Part shown: positions 9,307 to 20,200 of the stretch, in pieces | How the letters are laid out: the number at the start of each line of letters is the position of its first letter | How positions within the stretch are numbered: the first letter of the stretch is position 1 | Source: Gloeobacter kilaueensis JS1 | Lineage (GTDB): Bacteria; Cyanobacteriota; Cyanobacteriia; Gloeobacterales; Gloeobacteraceae | Assembly (NCBI RefSeq): GCF_000484535.1 | Contig: NC_022600.1 | Span: 1,860,001-1,924,000 of the forward strand | Reading direction: 5' to 3' | DNA length: 64,000 nt | Program-made: the position numbers and the translations under genes | Notes under the pieces: generated by a model | What the model was told of the DNA's origin: nothing | What the model saw: the letters and a program-made list of their open reading frames with translations, nothing else | Databases searched by the model: none

Positions 9307-10017
9307 ATGCAGTTTCCCCCTATTGACAGCGACAACGCCCGAGTTGCGATCATCTGCGATCATCCTGTAACGGCCTACGCCCTCAAGCGGCTGATCAAAG
9401 AAAACACTCCCCTGTCGCTGGCGATGCACCTCACTGCTGCGACTGTCTGCCGCGAGGTTTTTCACGAGCGGCCCGTCGATTTGATCGTCCTCGAAGTTCA
9501 CGCCGCTACCCAGCGCGAGCAGACCCTCGTCCGCCACCTGCGCGCCTGGGCACCGGGGGCACGGCTTCTTGTCATGTACGCGGCGAGCGAAGCCGGAAGC
9601 GCCAGGGCGCTCGTCGAGGCAGGTGCCGATAGCCTCTGGACCGAGCACTCTTCGCTATCAGTTCTGCTCAAGGTCATGCTCAAGACCCTGGCTGGTGTGC
9701 GCTGGGTCGATCCTATCTGCGATGGACAGTCGATCGACGAAGCTTGTGCCGGCTCCGAGGGAGCGCTCGCCCCCTTTGCCGCCCGCCGCCCCGAGAGTAC
9801 GGCCCAGACCACGCCCCTCTCGCACCGCGAGCGCGAGATCCTCGCTTTGATTCAGCAGGGCTACTCCAACCAGCAGATCGCCGCTCATCTTTATCTGAGC
9901 GTGAATACCGTCAAAAACCACATGAGCCGCATCTTGATGAAACTGAGTGCGACCAACCGCACCCAGGCGGTGCTCAAGGCGATGAGTTCCGGTATGGACC
10001 GCGTCGCCAGCATCTGA
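9307..10017 (+). CDS. NarL/LuxR-family regulator with atypical receiver domain
   Basis: 236 aa. The ATG at 9307 has GAGGAG 7 bases upstream and gives a receiver domain that begins in register (FPPIDSDNARVAIICDHPVT), so an ATG at 9220 in the same frame is rejected. Residues about 10-130 follow the CheY fold, but the phospho-acceptor strand reads LIVLEVHA, with Glu where Asp is expected, and the conserved Lys is not evident. Residues about 165-230 form a GerE/LuxR HTH (LSHREREILALIQQGYSNQQ ... LSVNTVKNHMSRI). It probably binds DNA independently of phosphorylation. No histidine kinase is adjacent. It ends in a strong terminator, so it is transcribed alone. A link to the NRPS cluster 0.9 kb downstream is possible but unsupported. 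Confidence 0.85.
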   Translation: MQFPPIDSDNARVAIICDHPVTAYALKRLIKENTPLSLAMHLTAATVCREVFHERPVDLIVLEVHAATQREQTLVRHLRAWAPGARLLVMYAASEAGSARALVEAGADSLWTEHSSLSVLLKVMLKTLAGVRWVDPICDGQSIDEACAGSEGALAPFAARRPESTAQTTPLSHREREILALIQQGYSNQQIAAHLYLSVNTVKNHMSRILMKLSATNRTQAVLKAMSSGMDRVASI

Positions 10018-10026
10018 ATTGCGACT

Positions 10027-10061
10027 GCCGGACACCTGGACAGTGTCCGGCGGTGATTTTT
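10027..10061 (+). terminator. Rho-independent terminator after the LuxR-type gene
   Basis: A perfect 9-bp GC-rich stem (GCCGGACAC 10027-10035 and GTGTCCGGC 10043-10051) with a 7-base loop, followed closely by a TTTTT run, starts 10 bases after the stop codon. Confidence 0.85.
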
Positions 10062-10149
10062 GCGAAGACTCGACTGCGGTCTATAGAGGGAATTTACCTG
10101 GCGTTGATAGGATAGTGGCTGATTTTGAGTTCAGCCAAGGGGGGTCTGC

Positions 10150-10854
10150 TTGCTCCTATCCATCCTGCGGGAGGCTGTCGCCGATGGTTTACTGGCTGTC
10201 GTACTGTCTTTCTTGTTTTGGGGGATGTGGCAGTACCCGGTCTGGGTGACAGCACTGCTGGTGGCAGGTACCCTTGTCCTGCTGCGCCTCGTCCGGCCCT
10301 TGTGGGCACGGCTGATGGACCGGCTGCACCTGCGGCTCAACCAGTGGATCGAATGGCCCCTGTGGCGGCGGATCGCAGCGGTACACGAGGCAGGGCACGT
10401 GATCGTCGCCCATCGCCTCGGCGTCGCCGTCGCCGGTTACGCGCTCACACCGGCAGCCAGCCACCTGCACCAGAGTTGCGGTGCGACCCATTTTCAACCG
10501 CACTCCCAGCCGTTCGATGCCGAGCAGATCCTGCGCACCCTGACGGTCCTGGTGGCAGGCAAGGTCAGCGAAGAATTGACCCTGGGCAAGGCGCGGGGGG
10601 CCGGGCACGACCTGCGCGCCTTTGGGCAGTGGGTGGCCCTCATCGACGAAGTGCTCCAGAGCCAGGGGCGCACTCCGCCTGGGATGGACTTCTGGCTGCA
10701 GGCTTGCGAGAGCAAAGCCCGTGAAGTGCTCACCGAGTCGCCCCAGCTTGTCGAGCAGATCGCCGACGGCATGAGCAGGCGCACACCCATTGCCGCCTTA
10801 CTCGAAAAAATCGACGAGAGCCGCCGTCCCTCCGCCTGCGTCCGAGCGCAATAA
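10150..10854 (+). CDS. M41 (FtsH-like) zinc metalloprotease domain without AAA+ domain, membrane anchored
   Basis: 234 aa from a TTG at 10150, supported by AAGGGGGG (10137-10144) five bases upstream. Two hydrophobic segments (about residues 10-50) predict membrane insertion. HEAGH at residues 79-83 is the zinc-binding and catalytic motif of M41 peptidases. The downstream block VLVAGKVSEEL ... GAGHDL matches the FtsH region that supplies the third zinc ligand (Asp). The ATPase domain of FtsH is absent, so it is either an ATP-independent protease or a partner of another FtsH. FtsH-related proteins lacking one of the two domains are known in cyanobacteria and plastids. It converges on the NRPS operon across 60 bases with no clear terminator. 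Confidence 0.78.
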   Translation: MLLSILREAVADGLLAVVLSFLFWGMWQYPVWVTALLVAGTLVLLRLVRPLWARLMDRLHLRLNQWIEWPLWRRIAAVHEAGHVIVAHRLGVAVAGYALTPAASHLHQSCGATHFQPHSQPFDAEQILRTLTVLVAGKVSEELTLGKARGAGHDLRAFGQWVALIDEVLQSQGRTPPGMDFWLQACESKAREVLTESPQLVEQIADGMSRRTPIAALLEKIDESRRPSACVRAQ

Positions 10855-10914
10855 AAGACAAATTGGTGACCCATTCCAGGCATTCACACAGGAAGTCTGT
10901 CGATGTTTTGTCGA

Positions 10915-13900
10915 TCAGGCGTTGGCTCTCTTATCAATCAGCGCCTGCACTTGAGCCTCAGGTAACTCCGCCAGTTCCAGGAGCAGTTGGGCGCGCTTTT
11001 CGAGGCGATGACGATGCTCTGGGTCCGCCGTCAGGCGTCCTGTGAGGGCGGCGACGGTCGGCGTCTCGAAAAGATAAAGAAGCGGAACCTCCACCTCCAG
11101 CACCTCGCGCATCTGGGTAATCACCTGGGTGGCGAGCAGCGAATGGCCCCCGAGAGCAAAAAAATCGTCGTGGACACCCACGGCCTCGCGCTGCAACAGT
11201 TCACACCAGATTTCGGCGATCACGGTTTCAAGCGGGGTGCGGGGTTCGACCGCCTCGCTCCTTTGATCCGGGCAGATACCGGGAGCAGGAAGAGCGGCGC
11301 GGTCCAGCTTGCCGTTGGCAGTAAGGGGCAGTCCCTCCAGCAAGACAAAAGCCGAGGGCACCATGTACTCGGGCAATCGCTGCTGCAGGTGGCGGCGCAG
11401 TGAACTTTCAACCGGCGTTGCCCCCGGCTCCGGTACTGCGTAGGCCACCAGCCGCCGGTCGCCAGGAACATCCTCGCGGGCCAGAACCAGCGCTGCGCGC
11501 AGATCCGGATGGCTTGCCAGGGCCGCCTCGATTTCTCCCAGTTCGATGCGGAAGCCCCGGATCTTCACCTGCTGGTCGATCCGGCCCAGATATTCGAGAT
11601 CGCCCCCAGCCCGCCTGCGGGCCAGATCGCCGGTGCGGTAGAGCCTGCTATCGGGACGGAAGCGATTCTTCAAGAAGCGCTCCCGGTTCAACTCGGGGCG
11701 ATTGAGGTAGCCCCGCGCCACCCCCGCCCCGCCCACGTACAGCTCGCCGGGGACGCCCACCGCCACGGGCTCACCGCCCGGATCGAGAAGATGCAGTTCC
11801 AGATCCGGGATCGCCTCACCGATGACGCTGCCGGTCGGCTGCTCCGCATCACTTCGCCCAATCGGGCGGTAGGTGACGTGAACCGTGGTTTCGGTAATGC
11901 CGTACATATTGACCAGTTGCGGCTGCACCTCGTCGTGGCACTCGAACCAGGGGCGCAGACTGACCAGATCCAGCGCTTCGCCGCCGAAGATGACCAGGCG
12001 CAGGGCAAGGGACGGATCCACCCCCAGGTGCCTTTCAGCCTCGATGAGCTGGCGGAAGGCGGAGGGCGTCTGGTTGAGCACGGTGACAGCTTCGCGCACC
12101 AATAGCGCGTAGAAGTCTTCGGGGGAGCGGCTCGTCGCGTAGGGAACGATTACCAGCCGCCCGCCGTGGGCGAGTGCCCCCCAGATTTCCCAGACCGAAA
12201 AATCGAAGGCGAAGGAGTGAAACAGCGTCCAGACATCCTCCGGCCCAAAGTGGAACCAGGGAGCGGTCGCCGTGAAAAGACGGGCAATCTGGCCGTGCTC
12301 CACCAGCACGCCCTTGGGCTTTCCAGTAGAGCCGCTGGTGTAGATGACGTAGGCGAGATTCTGGGTTCCGACGGAACTGACCGGATTGGCGGTGGAAGCG
12401 GCTTCGATCGCTTTATCGTCTGTGTCCAGCTGCACGAGCCGGGGTACCTCCAGGTTCAGCTTTCCAACCAGCGCGCTATTGCTGATGAGAACCGCCAGCC
12501 CTGCATCCTGGATCATGAAGGCAAGTCTTTCGCCTGGATAGGCCGGGTCGAGGGGCACGTAGGCTCCCCCCGCTTTCAAGACCGCGAGCAGGCTGACAAT
12601 CAGTTCTGGACTGCGCTCCAGACAGATGCCGACCAGTACTTCCGCCCCTACACCCAGCGCCTGCAGGTGATGGGCAAGCTGGTTGGCCCGGTGATTCAAT
12701 TCCCTGTAACTCAGTTTCTCTTCACCCCAGACAAGGGCCACCGCTTCCGGTGTGCGTTCTACCTGCTGCTCGAAGCGTTGGTGAACACACAGCCCTGGCT
12801 CGAAGTGCTGGCGGGGAGCGGCGAGGGCGAGCAATTGGGCGCGCTCGGTACCGCTCAGGAGTGGCAGGGAGGTAATGGGTTGGTCAGGGTCGGCGACGAC
12901 AGCCTCCAGCAGTGTCAGCAGATGACCCGCCATGCGGGCGATCGTCTCAGGAGCAAACAGGTCCGTGCTGTATTCGAACCCGGCGCTCAGTCCCGCAGCG
13001 GTTTCACCCATCGCCAGGGTCAAATCGGCCCTTGCAACACCGGTTTCGAGCGCTGCGTATTCGATCGCGAGATTGCCCATCTCCGGGATGGCAGTCGGTG
13101 CATTCTGCAGCGTGAACATTACCTGAAACAGGGGATTGTGACTCAGCAGGCGCTCCGGCTGCAGGTGCTCCACCAGCTTCTCGAAGGGCAGATCCTGGTG
13201 GTCGAAGGCTTCGAGCGTCACCTCCCGCACCCTTCCCAGTAATTCCCGAAAGCTCGGCTCCCCGCCCAGGTCCGTCCGCAGTACCAATGTGTTGACGAAA
13301 AAACCGATCAGCGGTTCGATTTCTGAGCGGTTGCGGTTGGCGATGGGCGTGCCCACCACGATGTCTTCCTGGCGGCTGTAGCGAGAAAGGAGCACCTTGA
13401 AGGCAGCCAGAAGCACCATGAAGAGCGTGGCTCCCGACTGCCGGGCCAACTGCTGGAGCCCTGCGAGCAGAGAGGCGGAGGTTTCAAACTGGAAAGTTTC
13501 GCCCCGGTAACTCTGTACGGGTGGCCGGGGGCGGTCGGTGGGCAATTCCAGCAAAGCCGGTGCGCCTGCAAGTTGCTTCTGCCAGTAAGAAAGCTGCTCC
13601 TCCAGCACTTTGCCGCTCAACCACTGCTGCTGCCAGGTGGCAAAGTCGGCGTACTGAATCGGCAGTTCCGGCAGAGGGGAAGGCTGGCCTGAGCGGAAGG
13701 CGGCATACAGTGCAGCCAGTTCCTGAATCAAGATGCCGATCGACCAGCCGTCGCTCACGATATGGTGCATCGTGAGCAGCAGGACGTGTTCACTCGGGGC
13801 GAGGCGAAAGAGCACGGCGCGCAGCAGTGGTCCCTTTGCCAGGTCGAAGGGACAGCGGGCCTTTTCGGTGCTCAGGACGCGCAACCGCTTGGCGCGAATG

Positions 13901-14262
13901 TCTGGAGGGAGAGCAGTGAGATCGATCTGCTCGATTTCCAGCTGCAGTTTTGGTACCACGACCTGGCGCAACTGCCGCTCCTGCTCGCCGAAGTGGGTGC
14001 GCAGGACTGCGTGGCGGCGGACAATTTCGTTGAGTGCCCGTTCCAGCGCGTCCGTGGCCAGAGGACCGGTGAGGCGCAGCGCCAGGGGCACATGGTAGAC
14101 GGCGCTGCTCAGACCGAGCTGGTCAAGAAACCAGAGCCGCTGCTGGGAAAAGGACGGGACAAAAGTTTTCGGCTGGGCAGCCCGTGCCAACAGACGCTGG
14201 GCGAGCAGTGCCCGCTGCTCTTCGGGGGAGAGGCGGCCCAGTTTTTCCCGTGGATCACTCAT
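10915..14262 (-). CDS. Nonribosomal peptide synthetase, one module C-A-PCP (predicted Thr)
   Basis: 1115 aa from the ATG at 14262, which overlaps the previous stop by 8 bases; a 43-residue upstream extension of the frame is a shadow. The N-terminus SDPREKLGRLSPEEQRALLA is a docking-like helix. The C domain (about 25-470) has intact HHIVSDG. The A domain (about 490-960) has YTSGSTGKPKGV, YRTGDL and LPLTANGKLDR. The hand-aligned specificity code is DFWNIGMVHK, the Thr code. PCP (about 1000-1075): FFALGGHSLL with Ser. No epimerase, thioesterase or reductase follows; the protein ends in LAELPEAQVQALIDKRANA, a short helix like the docking tails of the other synthetases. It is the last gene of the operon, so release must occur in trans or by another enzyme. 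Confidence 0.93.
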   Translation of the reverse strand: MSDPREKLGRLSPEEQRALLAQRLLARAAQPKTFVPSFSQQRLWFLDQLGLSSAVYHVPLALRLTGPLATDALERALNEIVRRHAVLRTHFGEQERQLRQVVVPKLQLEIEQIDLTALPPDIRAKRLRVLSTEKARCPFDLAKGPLLRAVLFRLAPSEHVLLLTMHHIVSDGWSIGILIQELAALYAAFRSGQPSPLPELPIQYADFATWQQQWLSGKVLEEQLSYWQKQLAGAPALLELPTDRPRPPVQSYRGETFQFETSASLLAGLQQLARQSGATLFMVLLAAFKVLLSRYSRQEDIVVGTPIANRNRSEIEPLIGFFVNTLVLRTDLGGEPSFRELLGRVREVTLEAFDHQDLPFEKLVEHLQPERLLSHNPLFQVMFTLQNAPTAIPEMGNLAIEYAALETGVARADLTLAMGETAAGLSAGFEYSTDLFAPETIARMAGHLLTLLEAVVADPDQPITSLPLLSGTERAQLLALAAPRQHFEPGLCVHQRFEQQVERTPEAVALVWGEEKLSYRELNHRANQLAHHLQALGVGAEVLVGICLERSPELIVSLLAVLKAGGAYVPLDPAYPGERLAFMIQDAGLAVLISNSALVGKLNLEVPRLVQLDTDDKAIEAASTANPVSSVGTQNLAYVIYTSGSTGKPKGVLVEHGQIARLFTATAPWFHFGPEDVWTLFHSFAFDFSVWEIWGALAHGGRLVIVPYATSRSPEDFYALLVREAVTVLNQTPSAFRQLIEAERHLGVDPSLALRLVIFGGEALDLVSLRPWFECHDEVQPQLVNMYGITETTVHVTYRPIGRSDAEQPTGSVIGEAIPDLELHLLDPGGEPVAVGVPGELYVGGAGVARGYLNRPELNRERFLKNRFRPDSRLYRTGDLARRRAGGDLEYLGRIDQQVKIRGFRIELGEIEAALASHPDLRAALVLAREDVPGDRRLVAYAVPEPGATPVESSLRRHLQQRLPEYMVPSAFVLLEGLPLTANGKLDRAALPAPGICPDQRSEAVEPRTPLETVIAEIWCELLQREAVGVHDDFFALGGHSLLATQVITQMREVLEVEVPLLYLFETPTVAALTGRLTADPEHRHRLEKRAQLLLELAELPEAQVQALIDKRANA

Positions 14263-17200
14263 TTTGTGCCTGCTCCTCCTGCTCAAGCAGGTCGCCCAAC
14301 AGCGCCTGAACCTCTTCGTCGGAGAGATCGCCCAGCTGGGCAAGGACGGCTGCCTCTTCCTGGCGCACGAGGGGCACGATGCGCTCGTCACTGCTGGAGG
14401 GCGATTCTCTCAGAGCTTCGCTTACCAGGCGGGCCAGGTGGAGAATCGTCGGTTGGGCAAAGAAACTGCGCAGCGACAGCTCGACGCGAAAAACGTTGCG
14501 GGTGCGCGAAAGCACCTGGGTAGCGAGGAGCGAATGGCCGCCCAGGGCAAAGAAGTTGTCCTCGACGCCGATCGGCTCGCGCTTCAAGACCTCCGACCAG
14601 ATGCCCGCCAGCACTTCCTCGACGGGCGAATCGGGTGCGACGAAATCGGTCTCAATCTCGCGCCGGTCGGCGGTGGGAGCAGGCAGCGCCTTGCGGTCCA
14701 CCTTGCCGTTGGGAGAAAGGGGCAGCGCCTCCAGGAAGACGAAGGCCGAGGGCACCATGTACTCCGGCAGGTGTTCTTTCAAGTAAGCGCGCAGAACAGT
14801 GCTGGTCGGTCCTGGTCCGGTGTGGGGAGAGATATAGGCGACCAGACGCAGATCGCCGGGGTTGTCCTCGCGGGCGACGACGATCACCTCGCGCACCTCC
14901 GGGTGGTTCAGCAGAGCCGCCTCGATTTCTCCCAGTTCGATGCGGAAGCCCCGGATCTTGACTTGAAAATCCAGGCGGCCCAGAAATTCGATCGTGCCGT
15001 CCGCCCGCCAGCGCGCCAGATCCCCGGTACGGTACAGCCGCCCATCCGCTTCCTGAGCGAACGGGTCGGGGACGAACTTTTCTGCCGTCAGCTCCGGTCG
15101 CTTGAGATAGCCCCGCGCCAGCCCTTCCCCGCCGATGAATAGCTCTCCCGGCACGCCTACCGGTACCCGTTGCTGGTGGGCGTCCAGAATGTAGATCTGC
15201 GTGTTGGCGATGGGCCGCCCGATCGTGGGCAGGCCCGTCTCCTGCCGTTCCATGCGAATGAAGGTCGAGTAGGTCGTATCCTCCGAGGGGCCGTAGAGGT
15301 TGAAGAGCTGCTGGACAGTTGGGATCGCGTAGATCTGATCGACCAGACGGCGCTGCAGCGGTTCACCGGCCAGGTTGACGGTGCGGACGGAGGCGGGCAC
15401 GCCATTGCTGCGTACCAGTTCCGCCATCGCCGACGGCACGGTGTTCACGAGGCTCACCCCCTCAAGTTCAGGTAGATCGAGGGCGTTGGCGGCGAGGATG
15501 ACACTGCCGCCCCAACTGAGGGGCACGAACAGCTCGAAGACCGACAGATCGAAGCAGATCGAGGTAGAGGCGAGCACCCCCGCCAGGTCCGCGTCGCTGA
15601 AGACCTCCCTGGCCCAGTAGATGAGCGCGACAGCGCTGCGGTGGGCGATGGCGACACCCTTGGGCTTTCCGGTAGAACCGCTGGTGTAGATGACGTAGGC
15701 AAGATTTTCAGACCCGGCTGAGCTGGTGGGATTGACGCGGGGCCATTCCGCCAGCGTATTCGTCCCATCCAGTAGCACCCGCTTTGCCCCGGTGGCTGGA
15801 AGTCGGTCTGCCGTCGCCGGTTCGCTCACCAGCACCTCGACATCCTGGATCATGAAGGCGAGCCGCTCGGCAGGATAGTTCGGGTCGAGAGGAACGTAGG
15901 CTCCCCCCGCTTTCAAGACCGCGAGCAGGCTGACAACGAGTTTCGGACTGCGTTCCAGACAGATGCCGACCAGTACCTCCGCTCCGACTCCGAGGGATTG
16001 GAGGTGGTGGGCAAGCTGGTTGGCCCGGTGGTTGAGTTCCCGGTAACTGAGTTTTTCTTTGCCCCAGACGAGGGCAACGGCTTCCGGCGTCCGTTCTACC
16101 TGCTGCTCGAAGAGTTGATGGATGCAGAGGTGGCGCGGGTAGTCCCGTTCGGTGTCATTCCACTGACTGAAGAGTTGTTTTTCTTGCTCCGTCAGTAGCG
16201 GCAGAGAGGCGATGGCCTGGTCGGGATCGGTAACAGCCGCTTCCAGCAGCGTCAGCAGATGACCCGCCATCCGCTCGATGGTTGCCATCTCAAAGAGGTC
16301 CGTATCGTATTCGATCACCCCGGCTACACCCTGGGCGGTTTCCTCCATCGCGAGGGTCAGATCGAACTTGGCAGTGTTGCTCTCGACTTCTTTTAGATCA
16401 AGTACCAGTTCACCAATTTTGTCCGGGGAACGGGGCGCGTTCTGGAGAATGAACATCACCTGAAACAGGGGATTGTGACTCAGCAGGCGCTCCGGCTGCA
16501 GGTGTTCGACCAGCTTCTCGAAGGGCAGATCCTGGTGATCGAACGCCTCCAGCGTCACCTGCCGCACGCGGGCCAGTAATTCCCGGAAACTCGGTTCGCC
16601 GCCCAGGTCCGTTCTGAGCACCAGCGTGTTGACGAAGAAGCCGATCAGCGGTTCGATTTCCGCCCGGTTGCGGTTGGCAATCGGTGTGCCCACCACGATG
16701 TCTTCCTGGCGGCTGTAGCGAGAGAGGAGCACCTTAAAAGCAGCCAGAAGCACCATGAAGAGCGTCGTGCTCTCCTGGGCGGCCAGCCGTTCCAGGCTCT
16801 TCGTCAGGGAAGCGGGCAGGGCAAAGGCATGGGTCGCGCCGTCGTGGCGCTGCACGGGTGGCCGGGGGTAATCGGTGGGCAGGTTCAGCGCTTCCGGTGC
16901 GCCTGTAAGTTGCTTCTGCCAGTAAGAAAGCTGCTCCTCCAGCACTTTTCCTCTCAACCATTGCCGCTGCCAGAGGGCAAAGTCGGCGTACTGAATCGGC
17001 AGTGGTGGTAGTGGAGAGGGCTGGTCTGACTGGAAGGCGGCGTAGAGAGCGGCGAGTTCCTGGATGAACACCCCGATCGACCAGCCATCGCTCACGATAT
17101 GGTGCATCGTGAGCAGCAGGACGTGTTCGGTGGGAGTGAAGCGAAAGAGCACGGCGCGCAACAGCGGTCCCTTTGCCAGGTCGAAGGGACGGCGGGCCTC

Positions 17201-20200
17201 AGCGTCACTCAATCGCTGGTATTCCCTGGCCCGCTCCGTTTCCTGAAATTGCTGCAGATCGATGAGCGATACTGCCAGCTCCAGGGCCGAAGCGACGATC
17301 TGCCGGGGTTGTTCCTGGACGATCTGAAAGGTCGTGCGCAACGTTTCGTGCCGGGCAATCAAGGCATTCAAAGCCGCTTCCAGAATCGCCGGATCGAGGG
17401 GGCCGCCCAGATGAAGGGCTGCCGGAACGTTGTAGAAAGGATCGCCCGGCTGCCACTGATCGAGAAACCAGAGCCGCTGCTGGGCGTAAGAGAGCGGTGG
17501 ATGTTCCAGCCGCTCGTGGCGGAGGACGGGCAGATCCGCTTCCAGCGATTCGGTCTGTCGCTGAACTTCGATAAATTCCGCCAGACTGGCAATCGTTGGC
17601 CGGGTAAATAGTTGCTGCAGCGGAATCTCGACGCTCAGGATCTTCCGAACACGCGAAATGATCAAGGTGGCAAGGAGCGAGTGGCCGCCCAGGTCGAAGA
17701 AATTGTCCTCCACACCTACCCCATTGCGCCCAAGCACTTCGCTCCAGATGCCCGTGAGGATGTTCTCCAGCGGAGTCCGGGGAGCAATTCCATCGCCCGA
17801 GTGATCCGGCCCGTCCATCTCCGGAGCCGGTAGCGCTTTTCGATCCAGCTTGCCGTTGGCGGTGAGCGGCAGGGCTTCCAGCGAAACGAAGGCCGAAGGC
17901 ACCATGTATTCCGGTAGGCGTTCCTTGAGATACGCCCGCAACTGGGTCGGCTGTGCGGGTTCGGAGCCAGAAACGACGTAGGCGACTAGAGATTGAGTGC
18001 TGGAAGCCTCCTCGCGCAGCAGCACCGCCGCCTCCCGCACACCGGGGTGACCGCTCAGTACCGTTTCAATCTCGCCCAGCTCGATGCGGAAACCGCGCAG
18101 CTTCACCTGGTTGTCCAGCCGACCGACGAATTCCAGCACGCCGTCTTCCTGCCACCTCACCAGATCACCTGTGCGGTACAGCTTCCCGCCGGACTCGCTG
18201 AATGGGTCAGAGACGAACTTTTCTGCCGTCAGCTCGGGCCGATTGAGATACCCCCGTGCCAGACCGTCGCCGCCGATAAACAGCTCTCCCACCACTCCCA
18301 CCGGCACCAACTCAGCCCGAGCATCCAGCACGTACACCCGCGTGTTCGCTATCGGCTTTCCTATCGGCACACTCCCTTCTAACTGCGTGTTCCTGTCCAT
18401 CCGATAACAACAGGCAAAGGTCGTGCTCTCGGTGGGACCGTAACCGTTGATGACGACTCGCTCTCCCGGTTGCTCAAGCAATTTCCGCACGTGAGGAAGC
18501 GAGAGTACATCGCCCCCGGCGAGCAGTTGGCGGACTTTTGCAAGGGTAGGGAGTTGTTCTGTGAGCATCAGGTGAAACAGTCCTGCTGTCAGCCACAGGG
18601 TTGTGATCTGGTGAGCTTCGATGAGCTGAGCGATTTCTGCTAAGGAGAGCTTTCGGGCAGGCGCAAGGACGAGGGTGGCACCGTGGAGCAAGGGAGCCCA
18701 GATTTCAAAGGTGGAGGCGTCGAAGGCGACCGGAGCAAGTTGGAGGAAGGTTTCGTCTGTTTCCACCTCAAAGAAAGGATTGTTGAGTAGCAGTCGGAGG
18801 ACGGCCTTGTGAGGAGTGAGCACACCTTTGGGAGTACCGGTGGAACCGCTGGTGTACAGCACGTAGGCCAGGTTTTCGCCAGTAACTGAGGTTTCAGGAT
18901 TGTCAGTTGAGGAAGAGGCAATCAGATCGCTCTCGCTGTCGAGTAGTACCAGTTGAAACCAACCGGCGGGCAACTCGTCTGCCAGCGATTCGGTGGAGAC
19001 CAGAACCGTCAGCCCAGCGTCCTGAATTAGAAAAGCGAGTCTTTCAGTCGGATAGGCCGGGTCGAGAGGAACGTAGGCTCCCCCCGCTTTCAAGACTGCG
19101 AGCAGGCTGACAATCAGTTCCGGACTGCGCTCCAGGCAGATGCCGACCGGCACTTCCGCTCCGACTCCGAGGGATTGGAGGTGATGGGCAAGCTGGTTGG
19201 CCCGCTCATTCAATTCCCGATAACTGATTTCTTCATCCCAGACGAGGGCAACTGCTTCCGGCGTCCGTTCTACCTGCTGCTCGAAGAGTTGATGGATGCA
19301 GAGGTGGCGTGGATAGTCGCGATCCGTAGCGTTCCACTCCCTGAACAGTTGTTTTTCCTGAGCAGTCAGTAACGGTAGGGAAGTGATGGGCTGGTCGGGA
19401 TCGGCGACGAGGGATTCTAACAGTGTGAGCAGATGACCTGCCATCCGCTCGATCGTCTCGGGATCGAAAAGATCTGTGTTGTACTCGAATTCGGCCCGCA
19501 ACCCGCCCTGGGGCAGTTCGGTCGCCGAGAGGATCAAGTCGTAAAGGGCTACGCCCGAATCGATCTGAAAACTCTCGACAGCGAGGTTGGGGATGCTGAC
19601 AGCTTCCTCCGGCACCTGGAGAACGAAGAGCACCTGAAAGAGGGGCGTGTGGCTAAGTGAGCGCTCCGGCTGCAGAGCTTCGACCAGCTTCTCGAAGGGC
19701 AGATCCTGGTGGTCGAGGGCTTCCAGCGTTACCTGCCCTGCCCGTGAAAGAAACTTGCGAAAGCTCGGTTCCCCACCCAGGTCTGTTCTCAGCACCAGCA
19801 GGTTGACGAAAAAGCCAATCAATGGCTCGATTTCTGTCCGGTCGCGGTTGGCGATCGATGTGCCCACCAGCAGATCCGTCTGGCCGGTGTAGCGAAACAG
19901 GAGCACCTGGAAGGCGGCGAGCAGAGCGGTAAAGAGGGTCGTGCCCTCCTCGCGGGCCAGTTCCTTGAGGGCGCTCACCAGGGCAGGTGAGACATTGAAG
20001 GTATGGAGCGCACCGTTGTAGGTCTGCACCGGAGGCCGGGGGTGATCGGTGGGAAGTTCCAGCACCGCCGGGGCGTCGGCTAAGCGTTCTTTCCAGTACG
20101 AGAGCTGTTGCTCGACGCGCTCGCCTGCCAATCGGCGCTGCTGCCATTCGCTGAAGTCGGTGTACTGGATGGCCAGCGGCGGCAGGGGGGATGGTTCACC

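Noticed and set aside
10855-10914. Terminator between the M41 gene and the last NRPS gene
   Set aside because: The 60 bases contain a short direct repeat (GTCGAT) but no hairpin with a T-run.
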